From Isoetes taiwanensis (Eukaryota; Streptophyta; Lycopodiopsida; Isoetales; Isoetaceae): 64,000 nt of DNA. This document shows, piece by piece, positions 1 to 14,220 of the stretch (its first letter is position 1; each line of letters begins with the position of its first letter). Location of the stretch: NCBI GenBank assembly GCA_021234155.1, contig JAJEKV010000010.1, positions 7,476,871 through 7,540,870 of the forward strand, in the 5' to 3' direction. The position numbers and the translations under genes are program-made. Below the pieces are notes generated by a model. It was not told where the DNA came from. It ran no database searches and saw only the letters and a program-made list of their open reading frames with translations.

Positions 1-122
1 TGATAGATTGACTTGTTCTTCTTTGGTCATATTTAGTATCTTTTCTCTATAAGAAGGTTCAATTCTCAGCAATGTGAGCAGATCTACACTTACTTTTGCA
101 TTACAGAATCAAATTCATCAGG

Positions 123-1441
123 CTAATTATCTTTCTTAACATATTTTTGATGGGGAGAGATAGGCACAACCTGATTGTCTTTTTTTGCCTTTTCACAAGG
201 AATCTTTGTTTCAAACTTGTCATGGATATTTTCTTCACATCTGGCACCTTGCATGGCTCTAGTATGCACAGCCATGATCTCTTCTTGCTCCTTTAATTCC
301 TGCATAAACCTGATTGACACAACTGGGTCAGTAGCAAATCTAACTGAGGCAGAAGGACTTGGCTCAGGGGCAAATCGATTGGCAGCACTTGCAGTAGCTT
401 TGCCTGCTTCCTGTCTAGCAAAATACTCTTTGACACTACACCTTAATGTCCAATTGCCTTACAAAAGGCACAGATTGGGAACTCCTTACAAAATGATCCC
501 TTTTTCCACATTTTGTGCATGGTCTGTACCAACAATAATCAGAAGAGTGACTCTCTCTTTGGCAATGTGTACAAGGTGGATAAGTCTTCCTCTCAGGCCT
601 CGAAGTTTTCATTTCTTGAAGTTGTTTTGTGACCTCCAACAATGCCTCAGATACTTCAACTACAGGACTGGTTGAATCCTCCACTTTTGGCTTCTTTTTT
701 TTCTTTTGGATAGCATACACTGGCATTGGACCAGGTCCCATGTATTTTGGCTCATAATCTGGAAAGAAAGGATCATTAATCATGTGCATATCATCAGAAA
801 GATAAGAAGGAACATTGGCAATCTCAATAGCTTTAGTGAAAGCCTTGTGTATGGTGTCAAAGCCTTCCTGCTTCTGGAGCTTATACATTTTTCTTTAGAC
901 TCTAGTCCTGCTGCTGAGATCTCTTATAAAACATGCCATCAAGTGAAGAGTGTGAGTTGGTACATGGTTGTTTTGGCACTTAATTAAATACATATGGAAT
1001 CTCTCAACATAGTGATGAATAGTTTCTCCCAGCTTTATGCTGAAAGATTGCAATTCAAAGACCAAATCATGAGGTTCAATAAGCTTACCAAACCTCTCCA
1101 AGAATTGTTTCTCAATTTCTTCCCAAGTGTTCACAACTGTGCTGATCACATATTCAAGTCAAGCCCTTACTTCATCATTCTTGAAGCACCTTTTGAACTC
1201 TTAGAACTTGCTTCCCTTTTTGTAACCATAATCTAAGTAGTATTCCTCAAAGGTCTTTAAGAAATTGTTAGCATTGACGCTCGGGTCAAAGATAGGAGGA
1301 GGAATAGGCATATTAAGCTCAAAATATTGCATACCTACAGTGCCTTGACTGGTTCATCCAAACTGTGCCACATGCACCTGTATTTTCTTGAGGTTCAGTG
1401 TGTGCTTTCTCAGCAGCCTCATTACTTCTCCTAGGAGCCAT
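123..1441 (-). pseudogene. Decayed Ty3/gypsy gag (element truncated at window edge)
   Basis: Seen: a minus-strand reading path starts at an ATG at 1441 and is broken by several frameshifts and stops. The piece at 895-1149 has the W-x-F...RFG...Y-x-RF pattern of the retrotransposon gag core, which forms the particle shell. The piece at 436-888 carries one complete CCHC knuckle (CTHCQRESHSSDYC) and a second whose last Cys is Ser. The piece at 123-320 has the A-V-H-T-R-A-M linker often found between gag and protease. Family knowledge: this order is gag, nucleocapsid, then protease. Inference: an old gypsy element whose pol would lie left of base 1. No LTR or primer-binding site is visible. It is unlike elements A and B further right. 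Confidence 0.75.
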
Positions 1442-2879
1442 GAGTTCCACAAGATCCAGGTGAGATCTCGGTAGAACCTCCAAAATGTTGAAGGTATATT
1501 TGGCAAAATCTTCAACCTCAATGGTTTATAACCTCTGGCACTTTGTGAGAAAAAATCTGAAGGAGAATGCCTGAATACAAGTTTGAAAATGCTTTCCCAA
1601 ATCAAGAAAAAGACTGACTCAGCAAGAATGATGCTATTTACAAACAAAGAGAGATCTGATGATGATTCCAATTGCTACAACCACTTGAAACTTGCAGGAT
1701 GCTAGGCCAAAAGTCAGATGCAAAAAGAATAGCACAGATCATTCAAAAATGCATTCTTGACTGGGTCAAAATAAAGTCAATATTCCTGGATTTTTTGCAG
1801 ATCAAAAGATATGAGCTCTTTTGGTGTTTTGATGCTTGATTTTCATTCTTATATGTTTGCATACAAGGATCAAATCTTCTTTTTGCAGAGGGAAATACAA
1901 AGTAGCCTCGAATATCAAGATTTGGTAAAACAGACTGTTACAGTCAGAAAACAACAAGCAGAACTTGGCAAATCGATTTCATGTTGATCTTTTTTTGGGT
2001 TCTCTTGTATAAAAATGTATTTTGTGAGAGCCAAAATATCAGCTTTTAAATATACTAATGTATACGATCACATTGGGCTAAAAGAAAATACATATGCACT
2101 AGTAAAATTTCCTACTACTACAAGTGCGAGAAAGACATTGGTTTGATCAAGCTTTTCTCCTTTCTCATGCAACATTGATAAAGGCAACTCTTTTTTGCAC
2201 TAGCAACTTTATTGTTGTTGTTTTCCCTAAGTGTTGCCATTAGCTTTATGTAAAGCTAGTTAACATATATACTTAGTGGACCTATTACCAGTGGAAATTT
2301 ATAATATTACAAATTTTGGGTGCCTCACTGCAAACATTTGTTATTATTGATGGTTTATTTAGTTTCTTAATGATACTAAAATCTTCTATATTCATCTACC
2401 CTTCCATTTCTTCACTCTATCTTCCCACTCCAATCCATCCCTTGCCCCAAGCTGCCCTGCTGCTAGTCGATAGATTTTGATAAGTTACAAAGAGATTTGG
2501 ATCAAATTCAAATTTTTGGCAAGCTTTATAAATAACAATAACCTAGCCTAAATATTGATAGATAGGCATAAGTAATTCCTGTGATTTATTTATATCCTCA
2601 CACATATGGACTAGAATAACACTTGTAACATCTGAATAGACTTGTTATTATATTTCAAAGGCTAAAGGCATAACATAAAACAAATGGCTCAAGAGGAGCT
2701 GAATTTCCTTCTACTTACCTAGACTGAATGTGTGCCTCCAACAACATAGGTATCACAAGGGAGATGTTTCAATGCAGAAACAATCGATCGGCACTTAATT
2801 GTTCTTATTGTAATAGCCTGCTAGTGTAGGGGTGGTGATAGCATGGCTTTCGTCATTGCCACCTTTTCATTGAGGCTGA
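1442..2879. other. No gene seen
   Basis: AT-rich sequence upstream of the decayed gag. It may include the old element's leader, but I find no primer-binding site, LTR terminus or convincing reading frame. Confidence 0.5.
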
Positions 2880-3371
2880 TTGTTTTGGTCACTGGACCAT
2901 GATTGTGTGGTAGGACTTCATCAGAATGGACTCCATCAAAGAGCTTCATCGTAGACTTCTTTGTGGAGCAAGGTGCTCATCTTGGGCCAGGACATCCCTG
3001 GCTTCTTGTTGGGATTTCAACATGTGGAAATGGAGACTGATTGGTTGGGAACTACCTTTTCCTCCCAGGGGTTCATGATCGAATTATTCTGACACAGATT
3101 CAAGCTTTTGAAGAGGATAAAATCAATAAGCAAAGACTACGGCAGGCTGCAGTGGTTTCATGAATGTAGACATTATACATGCTTTTCCTTTCGAGTAGCT
3201 AAGCAGCATCGCATGACATCAGCCATGTCTTCATTGCGCATATCGAATGGTTCAGTACTTTTGGAAGCAACAAAACTCAAACAACATCTGCACAATCACT
3301 TTCAAACATTGTTTATTGAGAGATATTTGCCCTTCCGGGCAAAAATGCGAGGGGCGATGTTGAAGGGATGA
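2880..3371 (+). pseudogene. LINE endonuclease/reverse-transcriptase fragment
   Basis: Seen: in the plus strand, 2930-3060 gives a path with R-R-L-L-C-G followed by W-D-F-N-M, which resembles the conserved GDFNM core of LINE endonucleases. The open frame 3108-3371 gives W-F-H...R-M-T-S...S-N-G-S-V-L-L-E...H-N-H-F-Q-T-L-F. This is the pattern that lies between the endonuclease and the reverse transcriptase in plant L1 elements. The two parts are in different frames with stops between. Inference: a short, old, internally truncated L1-type copy, unrelated in sequence to the two LINEs at the right end. Its 3' end may be the TTCTA-tailed sequence near 3900, but the link is not shown. Confidence 0.6.
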
Positions 3372-3899
3372 CTTAAAATTGACAAAATGAATGATGAAAA
3401 CAAGGTGCTACTAGGCACTACTAATTGCCCCAATGCCATGGGCAATGGTGTATTTTTAGCACAAGCTTTTGGAAAACATGATGTTCATACTAAAGAGATA
3501 TTTTCTTTAAACAGAGAATGCAACCATACATGTAGCAAAAATATAATGATTTTAAAGCATCTATAGCATATTATTCTCTTATTTTGCTTCTTTTATCCGC
3601 ATTCTTAAGCATCCTATTGAGCGCTTGGCCCTAGTGTGTAGAAATTTAGGATCTTTCCATTGCTTCTTTCAACATCCGCACCATCAAATTCTATGTTATC
3701 AGCTTAAACATTGGTATTAGAATTAGAAGCAATACCATATGAAGCAGCTTCTCATGAGGCAACTACTCTTTGCTTTCTTTTTGACAATATAGCATCCAAT
3801 TATCTTGCTAGCACTTGCAATTCATCTCGCTTCCAATAAATTCAATCATTCTTTCTCTCTCTCTGCCAATAAATGTCCCCTTACTCTGATTTTTTTTTC

Positions 3900-3950
3900 C
3901 CCTGATTTTTGTCTCCGTGGACGTTAAAAAAACTATTCTATTCTATTCTA
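3900..3950 (+). repeat. Retroposon 3' end with TTCTA-repeat tail
   Basis: A GTCTCCGTGGACGTTAAAAAA block is followed by three copies of TTCTA. The same block and tail recur at 12811-12864 (minus) and 52548-52605 (plus). This copy has a degraded upstream hairpin. It is read as the 3' terminus of a LINE or SINE family. Confidence 0.65.
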
Positions 3951-6900
3951 TGCACGGCTGATGTGCGGCTCTCATTGCAATATGGACAAATCCTCGACTT
4001 GTTGCTTCATGTGTTCTTCTCTCCAGGGTAATAAAGAGTGGCTAAAATTCGCCAAATGGCGATTTTTTAGACCTTTTGTCAAATTTCATGGCTAAAGTTT
4101 ATAAAGGCAAATTTTTTAGAAAAGATATAATTTAGCCACTCCAAAAGGGGGTAAATTCTGAATGCTTAGAGTTTAGCCGGGATTGTTTACTGCATGATGT
4201 ACTGAATCGCCTTCTCTAAAGTTGATTAGGAGAACCCTGATCAATTTAAATAGCCATGCCAATTCTATTCACGGACCTCTTTCATTTAGGAATTGTCATT
4301 AGCTACCTCAATCATATTTTGAATTTGTATCTATAAGTTGTTTAGGTTAAATGCTATGAAGAATGTTATATGATGCGCATTTTAAGCTTTAAATAGTAGT
4401 GATCTCTTCTTGCAATTGTTGATCCTAAAGTGCTTCATCATCAGATTCACCATTTGGATGCATTTGACCCCAACTTAAACATGCATGTTCCTTCAAACAA
4501 TATTGTTTGTTCCTTATGAATTGTACTTTCAACAACCTTGTTATCATTTTGTAAAAGAAGCATATTGAACCAATGTCATTCATGTACTAATCAGTGCTCA
4601 AAGTTTGAAGTTAAATAATTGCACTTTAGCTGGGGACCAAGAAAAATTCGCCAACATCATAATTTCATGTCATATAAATTTTACATTTTAGCAAAGTGGG
4701 AAGATAAGTAAAGGGCTTTATTTTATCAAATTTCGCCAAGAAAAAAATCTAAGAACTTTTGTTTTTCATAGGTTTAGCCAATCTTTATTTGAATGGAAAA
4801 ACATTTAGGGCCGTTAAAATTTACCCTGCTTCTCTCTCAACCACACGCACTTCTTTCCACCAATCTGTTGGCCTTGGCCCCTTTGCAACTTCTCCTATCT
4901 TCCTCTTCTTTGTCATCACAAGAGCAATGCCTTTTAAAAGTAAACAAACTTGCATATATTTCAGTTAATAGAAAAATTTTCAATCAAAAGAAGCATGATG
5001 GTGTAAGCCTGATACATCACAAAAATCCTAAATATAATAACATATAGAATTAAAATTCAGCTTGATTGAATGTTTTATGTTGCGCATTTTGCACATTATG
5101 CATTTGACATGATTTCTCTATATATATTGTTGATTGCAAATGTTGGGTTGTCAATAATCCTATCAGATTTCATGTATATCAATAAGCAAGCATTTTACCA
5201 CAGAATCAGATGTGGCTCAACTACAGCTCTGAACAAGAACACACCACTTATGCTACAATGATGCCTTTAGAAACATGTGGCTATTTCCTTGTCATCCTAG
5301 CAATCCGTTCTCCCACCAAAAGCAAAGCTTGTCTTTTGCCTTGTAACTAAAAATAGTCCCACTGGCTAAAGAATTCAGATTGATTTGTTGGGGAACATAT
5401 TTTAATACTTTGCCAATTCTCTTTCTGTTCTTTGGAGCTATGCCAATGGCCCTACTCCTAGTGGTAACCGTTGTGTGGATGTTCAATCAGTTGAAGTTCC
5501 AATTTGGCAAATGGAATGAAAAGATATTGTTTTTCCTCTTGTTTGGTGACTTTGCTACAGCTCGAAGTTTTGTAGTTCCGTCTCTGTAGTTCTATAGTTC
5601 GGTCTCTGTAGTCTTTATATCGGTGCCTCCCTTCTGTAACTTCGATCTAAAATCTTCATCCGACTAGGTCAAGTAGTTTTGTTGGAAAAAAAAAACGTAT
5701 TAAAATACGGCGCCTACAGTGTATTTCTTAAAAAAAGAATATAGCATTTTTGTTAGCTTATCTTTATCTCACCCGTATTTCGTTTTTTAAATGGACGTTT
5801 TGAAAATCCATATTTTCCATATTATATGATAAATACGGTCGTATTTGGTAACTATGAATATACCACAAATCAAATTTTCTATATTGCAGACAAAGCAACA
5901 CAGTTAACTCCATAGCAAATGAGGCAAATGGGATTGGTTGCCCAATATTAGAGAATGTTTCAAAAATGGAAGGGCATACGGATGAATATGCTGGCGCAAG
6001 CGAAATATGAAATTGTTATGCTAGATACAGATCCTCGAGGAGGAGAACCAGCCGCTTCTGGATGCGTCTACATAAAAATTCTGGAGGCCCCTTCTGCAAA
6101 AACACTAAGTTTAAGGCCCTCGAGCCTTGCATGAGGAGTATGAAATATATGTGTTAGAACTACATAAATGTAGAAGCAAAATATCTTTGATTTGTGATAT
6201 ATCGAAAATTCATGCGTGTAACGATTAAAAAGTGCCACCAAAATAAAAAGTGCTACCAAAGTCAATGTGAACGTACACGCACTCTAGCCCAGAAGATACA
6301 AGATACGGCCACCAAAATCATATAAAAATTAGGGAATATTATAAAATTTCGATTATTCGTCTAAATAACTCGATATTTTTTATATTTCTAATCTTACTCT
6401 ATTCTGTTTTCTGTCATAGCACAGCTTACGTTTCTCATCATCAAGCTCAAATTTTATATATCTTTTGTCCCTTTCGATCTCAACATATTTTTCAAACCAA
6501 CTATTCAAGCTTTCAGTGAGATCGGTCTTGCTTTTCCATCACAATTTCTCTTTAGCAGCACCAGCCTCTGCATAGAGATGCTGAACAAAACAGGATATTG
6601 TTGATTGGTAAGGATTGTGTTTTGGGTCGTATTGCAGGATTTTTGCATCAATTCCGATGGCTTTTGCATAGAGGCGTAACAACCCATCAATAGTTACAAT
6701 CCTTTTGTGGCTTTACAGTCCTAGTGAGCTCTAGTCAACTAGACAACCCAAGACCTATATTGTATCTGCGAGATCAAGCAATTCTCATTCGGGAAGAGCT
6801 CAATGCTTCTTTGTAGAGCAAAGTGTAGTCTAAAATAGGATTATTCAATGTCTGAGATGAGCAGAAAAATTCGAATTGATCTTGTGCTAAGCATAGAGAG

Positions 6901-8092
6901 AAATGCAGTGGAAGCCAAGCAGAGAATGACTGGAAGGGCAAATCTCGTGTTAAAGAGCTTGGCTACGGCAACAGAGAAAGATTGGAAGGTCAAACCTGGT
7001 GTGAAGTTTGGCTATGGCAGCACGGTGGCTATCCATTGTCGCCCTACTTGCCCATTTGTGTTTTCCATATCTAGCCTAGTTTGTATACAAGGCCATAACT
7101 CTGTCGTAAGAAAGGAGCTACAGAGGTATAAAAAATAAGGGCATTTTAACAAAAACTAGAAATACAGGGGTATTTTTAAAAGTTTTCCTAAAAATTATAG
7201 GAAAAAAGATGAATTTATATACTTTTTTTTTGGAATTTTATACTTTTTTGGAATTATAAAATTTTCGAAATATGTATAAAATTCCAAAAATTTGCTAGAT
7301 ATTTGATTGTAGAGGCAAGCATTTGCAAATATGTTGCTTTATGATCCTCTAATAAAATGCACGGTGTTTCAAAGCGATGCTCGGTGTTTCAAAGTGACGG
7401 TGATAGAGTGTTTATATCTTGCAAATTGTAGAGGCAAGCATTTGCAAAGTGGGTTCGTTTTCTTTGGAGTATAATCTAACCTGTTAGCCCGATGGTGTGG
7501 TATTTTCGGAATTTTATACATATTTCATGTCACAAAAAGAGCATTTTTTTTTACCTTTTTATACATGACTATGATATTCAACCTTCATTTGACATCTTCG
7601 GGAAGAATATGGTGGGATCAATGCAACTTTCGTGTACAATGAAAAATATCATACAACTCATTTCTAGACGATTGCATGAGGTAATGGACAATGAGCATAA
7701 ACAATTTATTGCAGTAACTACATTGAAGTCCAGGGAGTTATAGACTGACTTCTTTGTCAAATTTTACAGAGACATAGCCTATGAATAGTGCTAGCAAAGG
7801 AGCACCCAGGCCATGAAAAGAAATTCCAAGAGCACCTGAAAAGAGCATTGCTCATATTGCAAAAATATATGTTCATTATTCCCTCTGATATAATAAGACA
7901 AGTCCGTTCAAAGTGCTGCCTCTCACCTTTATAAATTACTCATTACAAAAGCCGCTTCCATGCTCTTAATACACATAGCAATCCGGCAGCAGCTTGAGAG
8001 CAAAAATGTCAATAACAAGAAGCCCCCTCTCCTCTACCACCCTCCCCAAAGAAGTTGTAAGAGCTTAGATCCCTTTAACAATGCCTGCTTGT
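3951..8092. other. Long AT-rich intergenic stretch, no gene identified
   Basis: Several open frames of 60-96 codons occur (for example 6848-7138 plus) but none shows a family motif. Two near-copies of ATTGTAGAGGCAAGCATTTG lie at 7306 and 7425 around a doubled GGTGTTTCAAAG. The motif AAATTCGCCAA recurs near 4045, 4642 and 4729. Probably old transposon debris and the 3' flank of HSP70. Confidence 0.45.
4036..4141. repeat. Small inverted-repeat (MITE-like) unit
   Basis: GAGTGGCTAAA at 4036-4046 is matched by its exact reverse complement at 4131-4141, spanning 106 bp of AT-rich DNA. No clear target duplication is visible. Confidence 0.4.
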
Positions 8093-11005
<2,913 letters not shown>

Positions 11006-11094
11006 GGCCGATGTTTGGGAAGGGAGTGGCTTATCTTCTCCGGCGAAAATAACCTAAAAGAAGAAGAACAAGTTCCTGTGGTTTTAACAGGGGG

Positions 11095-11101
11095 TTTATA
11101 T
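11095..11101 (-). promoter_or_regulatory. TATA box of HSP70
   Basis: ATATAAA on the minus strand, about 90 nt upstream of the ATG at 11005. This is a normal distance for a plant promoter with a short leader. Confidence 0.55.
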
Positions 11102-11210
11102 TTTATGTAGGCCTATTCGTTTTGGTATTTTCTAAGGAAAGGAAAAAGAGTCCATTAATGGCGTGGCACAATCTCCTTCACCGCTTTTGTAGATAACGTG
11201 AGCCCCTACT

Positions 11211-11229
11211 GTTCTCGAGAACCTTCTAG
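11211..11229 (-). promoter_or_regulatory. Heat-shock-element-like site upstream of HSP70
   Basis: GTTCTCGAGAACCTTCTAG contains inverted GAA/TTC units (TTC-TCGA-GAA, then GAA-CC-TTC), the arrangement bound by heat-shock factors. It lies about 110 bp upstream of the TATA box. Heat induction is inferred from this site and the gene's identity. Confidence 0.5.
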
Positions 11230-11587
11230 TCCCCACATCCCCACGTTGCTCCTTCTTGACCGTCTGTTAGGTGTTTCTTATTTCATTTTTTAAACTTTGG
11301 CTCGACAATCTTTTTAACCACAATCTGCACATTTTTTTGCTTGATCTAGCCTAGGCTAAGTAATCTCTATTTTTAGCAGCAATTTTTTTTTTGCTATTTA
11401 TAAACCATAGTGTGAATTTTCAAATTCACACAATAGAATAGGTTACGAAGGTTTGGGAAGGTCCTAAACAATAAGAATATAATAGATTTTTTATGGTAAA
11501 AAAAGAGAGCAATCTTTTGTTTTTTGGTAAACAAAACAAAACAAAAAGGCTCTATTATTGCGTGCATATGGAGATCGTCTGTATATA

Positions 11588-11686
11588 GGAATGTTTTTCT
11601 TGCAAACATTCCTGGTGTGGAAAATGTCGATGTGCGGAGCGTGCAGGCATTTGACACACCAGGAATGTTTGCAAAAAAAACATTCC
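11588..11686. repeat. Fold-back repeat with 33-bp arms
   Basis: The arms 11588-11620 and 11654-11686 are reverse complements with one mismatch, around a loop of about 33 nt. Each arm itself contains AGGAATGTTT twice in opposite directions. Likely a small fold-back transposon. Confidence 0.6.
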
Positions 11687-11689
11687 TGC

Positions 11690-11914
11690 AACGTAAAAAC
11701 AGGTTAGGTTCAATTCTGCTTTGTTCTCCAATCTGCGACTGCCACGTGGCGAACATTCAAACCCTGAATGTGGCGGCTGCGTTTCTTAGCGGCAGCAAAC
11801 AGCATCGAAGAAGATTTACCCTGCATTCCAGCAATTTACCCTGCATTCCGATCAATTTATCCAGCATTCTGCACAAATTTACTGCCACAGAATTGAACCT
11901 AACCTATTTTTACG
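11690..11914. repeat. Second fold-back unit with internal tandem repeat
   Basis: The arm at 11690-11718 (containing AGGTTAGGTTCAATTCTG) pairs with 11887-11914 with about two mismatches. Inside, near 11817-11880, three copies of a 20-21-bp unit (TTACCCTGCATTCC-type) lie in tandem. Confidence 0.55.
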
Positions 11915-11968
11915 CGTCGGCATTGCTTCCATGCCGGAATGCAAGGTAGATGGCCGTTCTTGTATACG

Positions 11969-12164
11969 AACTTGAGATGCATTCTGTAGGCTAGAATGTC
12001 AAGTAAGCGACGGTGAATGGTAGGTGAAAAAAATAAAATGTGAGGTAAACAAATTGAACGAGACAGAACAGAAATCAACAAAACTGCTCTTATTGTTCCT
12101 GGAGATGAATTTGTGCCACGTGAAAAGGCGGCATTGGCGGAGAGGGCATAATGCATCTCAAGTT
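11969..12164. repeat. Third inverted repeat, 15-bp perfect arms
   Basis: AACTTGAGATGCATT at 11969-11983 and its exact reverse complement at 12150-12164 bound about 195 bp. Together with the two preceding units this makes a cluster of fold-backs in the region upstream of HSP70. Confidence 0.5.
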
Positions 12165-12470
12165 ATTTTTACGTAGCATGAATTGTGGGTGATTATGGGT
12201 CATTTTGGACCGTTGGATCTAAGAATATTATTGTGGATATCCAAAATCAGGGAATGAGGAATTTACACCTTAGACCCCTATATAGGGGAGCGCTCCTCAC
12301 CGTACATATGTATGTAAACATATACGAGTGAAGCTAGTCAATACGGTATTTAACCATTGGAAATCAATTAAAATTATACCTCTGGAACCGATTGAAACCA
12401 CGAAGAACTAAAATACGTCAAGAGCATTGATAGACACAAAGAACAACCGATTTCTCATAGTCAGATGTCA

Positions 12471-12650
12471 CTGGGGACAAAACTCTTACATGCAAAGGAA
12501 ACAAAATTCTTGAAGAAGCCATTCAACAAACAAAGCCCTTTCCACAGAAGGAAGCCAACGTATTAAAAAACATCATTGGGGGCAAAGCCTCTACATGCAA
12601 ATGGAAGAAACTTCTTGAAGAAACCTTCCACCAAAGAAAGCCCTTGAGGA
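12471..12650. repeat. Diverged tandem duplication
   Basis: Two units of roughly 85 bp, starting near 12471 and 12575, share the order GGG(G)(A/C)AAA, ACATGCAAA, TTCTTGAAGAA, CAAAGAAAGCCC-like. No gene is seen from here to 13450 apart from the retroposon tail listed next. Confidence 0.45.
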
Positions 12651-12810
12651 GGCCATATGTACAAAAAGATAAATAATTGCAAATGCTGCCTAACTCTTAA
12701 GGAGGGCAATACCAACTCCCGTCTTCGCCCACGACCAACTGAACGTCGCATTCTCAAGGTGTACCACACAATAAGAGTGAAGGCATACATTGAAGACACC
12801 TCAAGACAAG

Positions 12811-12864
12811 GAATAGAATAGAATAGACTAGTTTTTTTTAAGTCCACGGAGACCAATAGGTCAT
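12811..12864 (-). repeat. Retroposon 3' end with TTCTA tail (minus copy)
   Basis: Read on the minus strand: GACC-TATT-GGTC hairpin, CTCCGTGGAC, a run of A, then TTCTA repeats. This is the best-preserved of the three family members in the window. The element body would extend to higher coordinates but has no recognisable coding. Confidence 0.7.
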
Positions 12865-13449
12865 GGGACCCATACAATTGGCTAGTACAATCATTACTAC
12901 TAGGATTAAAAAACCCCTGCCTCGAAAGATTTTCAAGGGAAAAACCTTTGCAGTAATGATGATACTAGACAAGCGGAGATAATGACTACTGAGGGCTCAG
13001 TAATTGCAGTCGTTTATCTAGAACCTCAAGTATGTATAATGCCAAGTCATGCACAGATGGTGCTCTGAGAACATTACAAGAACATTGCAAGAACAGTAGG
13101 AGCATTGCTCAAGAACAGTAGGAGGTTCACTCCAAATGTTGTCTACAAAGAGATCCTATGGAATGAAATAGCCCATTAGTTTTATAGATCTCTTATATTG
13201 TACTATGCCCTAGCTCTGCAATTTGTACTTTTGTAGATGTACCCATGCTACCAATATAGTATATTACATGCATTATAGTTGTACATCATGCTCAACATGG
13301 TTCTACTATTGATATGATTTTTTTCATACATTCAAAACCCCAAAAGTATATCTTCTACCTTATCTGATCCTTGTGGATCTCCACTGCGTATTTTAGCCAA
13401 CATCGTGTTTTGTTTAGCCTTATCTTTTTTCTCTAGCTTGCAGATAATC

Positions 13450-14220
13450 CTTCTGCAGAAACATTGGCACATCAATTGCGATGAATTACCACACGAACTT
13501 CGATGTTGCGTGACCTAAAAGAATCATTCTTAGCTTGTTTATGTGACTTCTCCATTCCTTGCATATTCCATATTCCTAATTTCTCGTACTCTTTGGCAAA
13601 CCACAGGGCATGAAGTATGTGAATGAAATTTGTAACATTGCATTCTCTCCATGCTTGTATAAACAACTTCGTGAATTTAGTTACTACTGTTTTGAATTCC
13701 CATTTCCTTCTCTGCCATCAAAGTCATCAAAATGCCCACATTCTGCCATGCTTTAATATTCTTCCATTTTGCCCTCCCATATGTGAAGTACGTCCATCTT
13801 CTGCTACCAGCAAGTACTTGTACCCCTCCCACTTTCCAGTTGGCAAGAATCCATTCTTACATAAATTTGTACAAGAAGGCAGAAAATATTTCGCTTTCAC
13901 CCCACACAGAGATGGCTTACAAGGAACCTTGCCACCCTTCCTAGGATCTTGCAAGATTTTATACTCACTACCATGAAGACCAAGATCAGAAAGTATGTTC
14001 TCAGCATCTTTCATACACTTTTCTCTAGCTGATTGCAGAGACTTATTTCAAGCAAAGTGATGCTCATGTACACCATCTTACCCACTATCCTAAAAAGGCA
14101 TGGAGAACGCGTACATATACTCTTTTTACAAGAATTGAAAGGACAAGAATCAAAGTCTTGTCTTCCTTTTCACGCATTGGTTCAGCATCTTGATCACATT
14201 CGAGAGTATTCATTCCCTTC
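13450..14220 (-). pseudogene. Unknown repeated gene, copy 1, 3' part (split by element A)
   Basis: Seen: minus-strand frames at 13727-14050 and 13472-13666, broken by stops and shifts. They match copy 2 at 51.0-51.8 kb in order: a helical stretch (I-V-G-K-M-V-Y), then L-S-D-L-G-L-H-G, a Pro/Lys segment with K-P-S-L-C-G, and the signature IHILH...IWNMQGMEKSHKQAK. The upstream part of this same copy lies at 50370-50830, on the other side of the 36-kb insertion. The insertion's target duplication (14216-14220) is inside this pseudogene. I do not recognise the family. The EKSHKQAK helical block recalls uncharacterised, possibly transposon-derived proteins, but I cannot name a function. Confidence 0.55.

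Noticed and set aside
5292-5589. Hydrophobic 69-codon frame (and its antisense) near 5.4 kb
   Set aside because: No family motif, low complexity and no neighbouring exons; left as intergenic.
13623-13976. 117-codon plus-strand frame
   Set aside because: It is antisense to the unknown pseudogene copy 1, whose blocks are matched by copy 2; the plus frame has no support.
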